Positions 63,959 to 64,000 of a DNA stretch of 64,000 nucleotides are shown in pieces (position 1 is the stretch's first letter; the number at the start of each line of letters is the position of its first letter). Source of the DNA: Chrysomallon squamiferum. Its lineage: Eukaryota; Mollusca; Gastropoda; Neomphalida; Peltospiridae. The DNA lies in assembly GCA_012295275.1 (NCBI GenBank), contig CM022670.1:7431658-7495657 (forward strand), written 5' to 3'. The notes under the pieces were generated by a model that was given only the letters and a program-made list of their open reading frames with translations, made no database searches and was not told where the DNA came from. The position numbers and the translations under genes are program-made.

Positions 63959-64000
63959 TATATAAATTTAGTGCAACAACAAAAAAGGAAAAAGATAAAT

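Overview
The window is AT-rich, intron-rich animal DNA dominated by simple repeats. It carries a head-to-tail array of three paralogous thioester-containing protein genes (TEP; CD109 / alpha-2-macroglobulin superfamily), all on the + strand. Spliceosomal introns, TATA/initiator promoters, a LINE, Tc1/mariner-type elements and a secreted TEP without an anchor or complement-type C-terminal domain all fit a protostome invertebrate. A mollusc is my best guess; this is inference and no species can be named.

The gene model has 37 exons. Exon lengths and phases were worked out by comparing the three copies and come to 4,263 nt, or 1,420 residues plus stop. Order: signal peptide (exons 1-2), macroglobulin domains MG1-MG6 (exons 3-18), one variable bait-like exon (19), MG7 (20-22), CUB first half (23-24), thioester domain with PYGCGEQN (25-31), CUB return (end of 31 to 33), MG8 (33-35), and a C-terminal CxxCxxCxxC tail (36-37).

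Layout. 1-949 is 5' flank. Gene A (about 981-16200) keeps its promoter, exon 1, a broken exon 2 and exons 17-37. Exons 3-16 are missing where a minus-strand LINE (1879-4854) abuts a 200-N gap (4855-5054). 16200-19790 is intergenic (minisatellites, GA/TG tracts). Gene B (about 19881-41320) has all 37 exons. 41320-46130 is intergenic, with a minisatellite split by a 285-bp MITE and a Tigger-like element. Gene C (from about 46224) shows exons 1-23 and runs off the window. Its intron 1 holds a tandem duplication of about 2 kb that includes two Tigger-like copies.

Each copy has at least one coding lesion: A, a 2-bp deletion in exon 21; B, a decayed exon 14 and a 1-bp deletion in exon 22; C, +1 in exon 10 and -1 in exon 13. 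Four of these five are small indels in or beside short homopolymers, so uncorrected long-read error and real pseudogenisation are both possible. The rest of the reading frames is well preserved.

The most interesting points are: (i) genes A and B differ at the catalytic position 115 residues after the thioester cysteine (His in A, Asp in B), the same exchange that separates human C4B from C4A; (ii) exon 19, the bait position, is nearly unrelated among paralogs while its neighbours are almost identical; (iii) the 63-nt exon 14 is intact in C but decayed in B.
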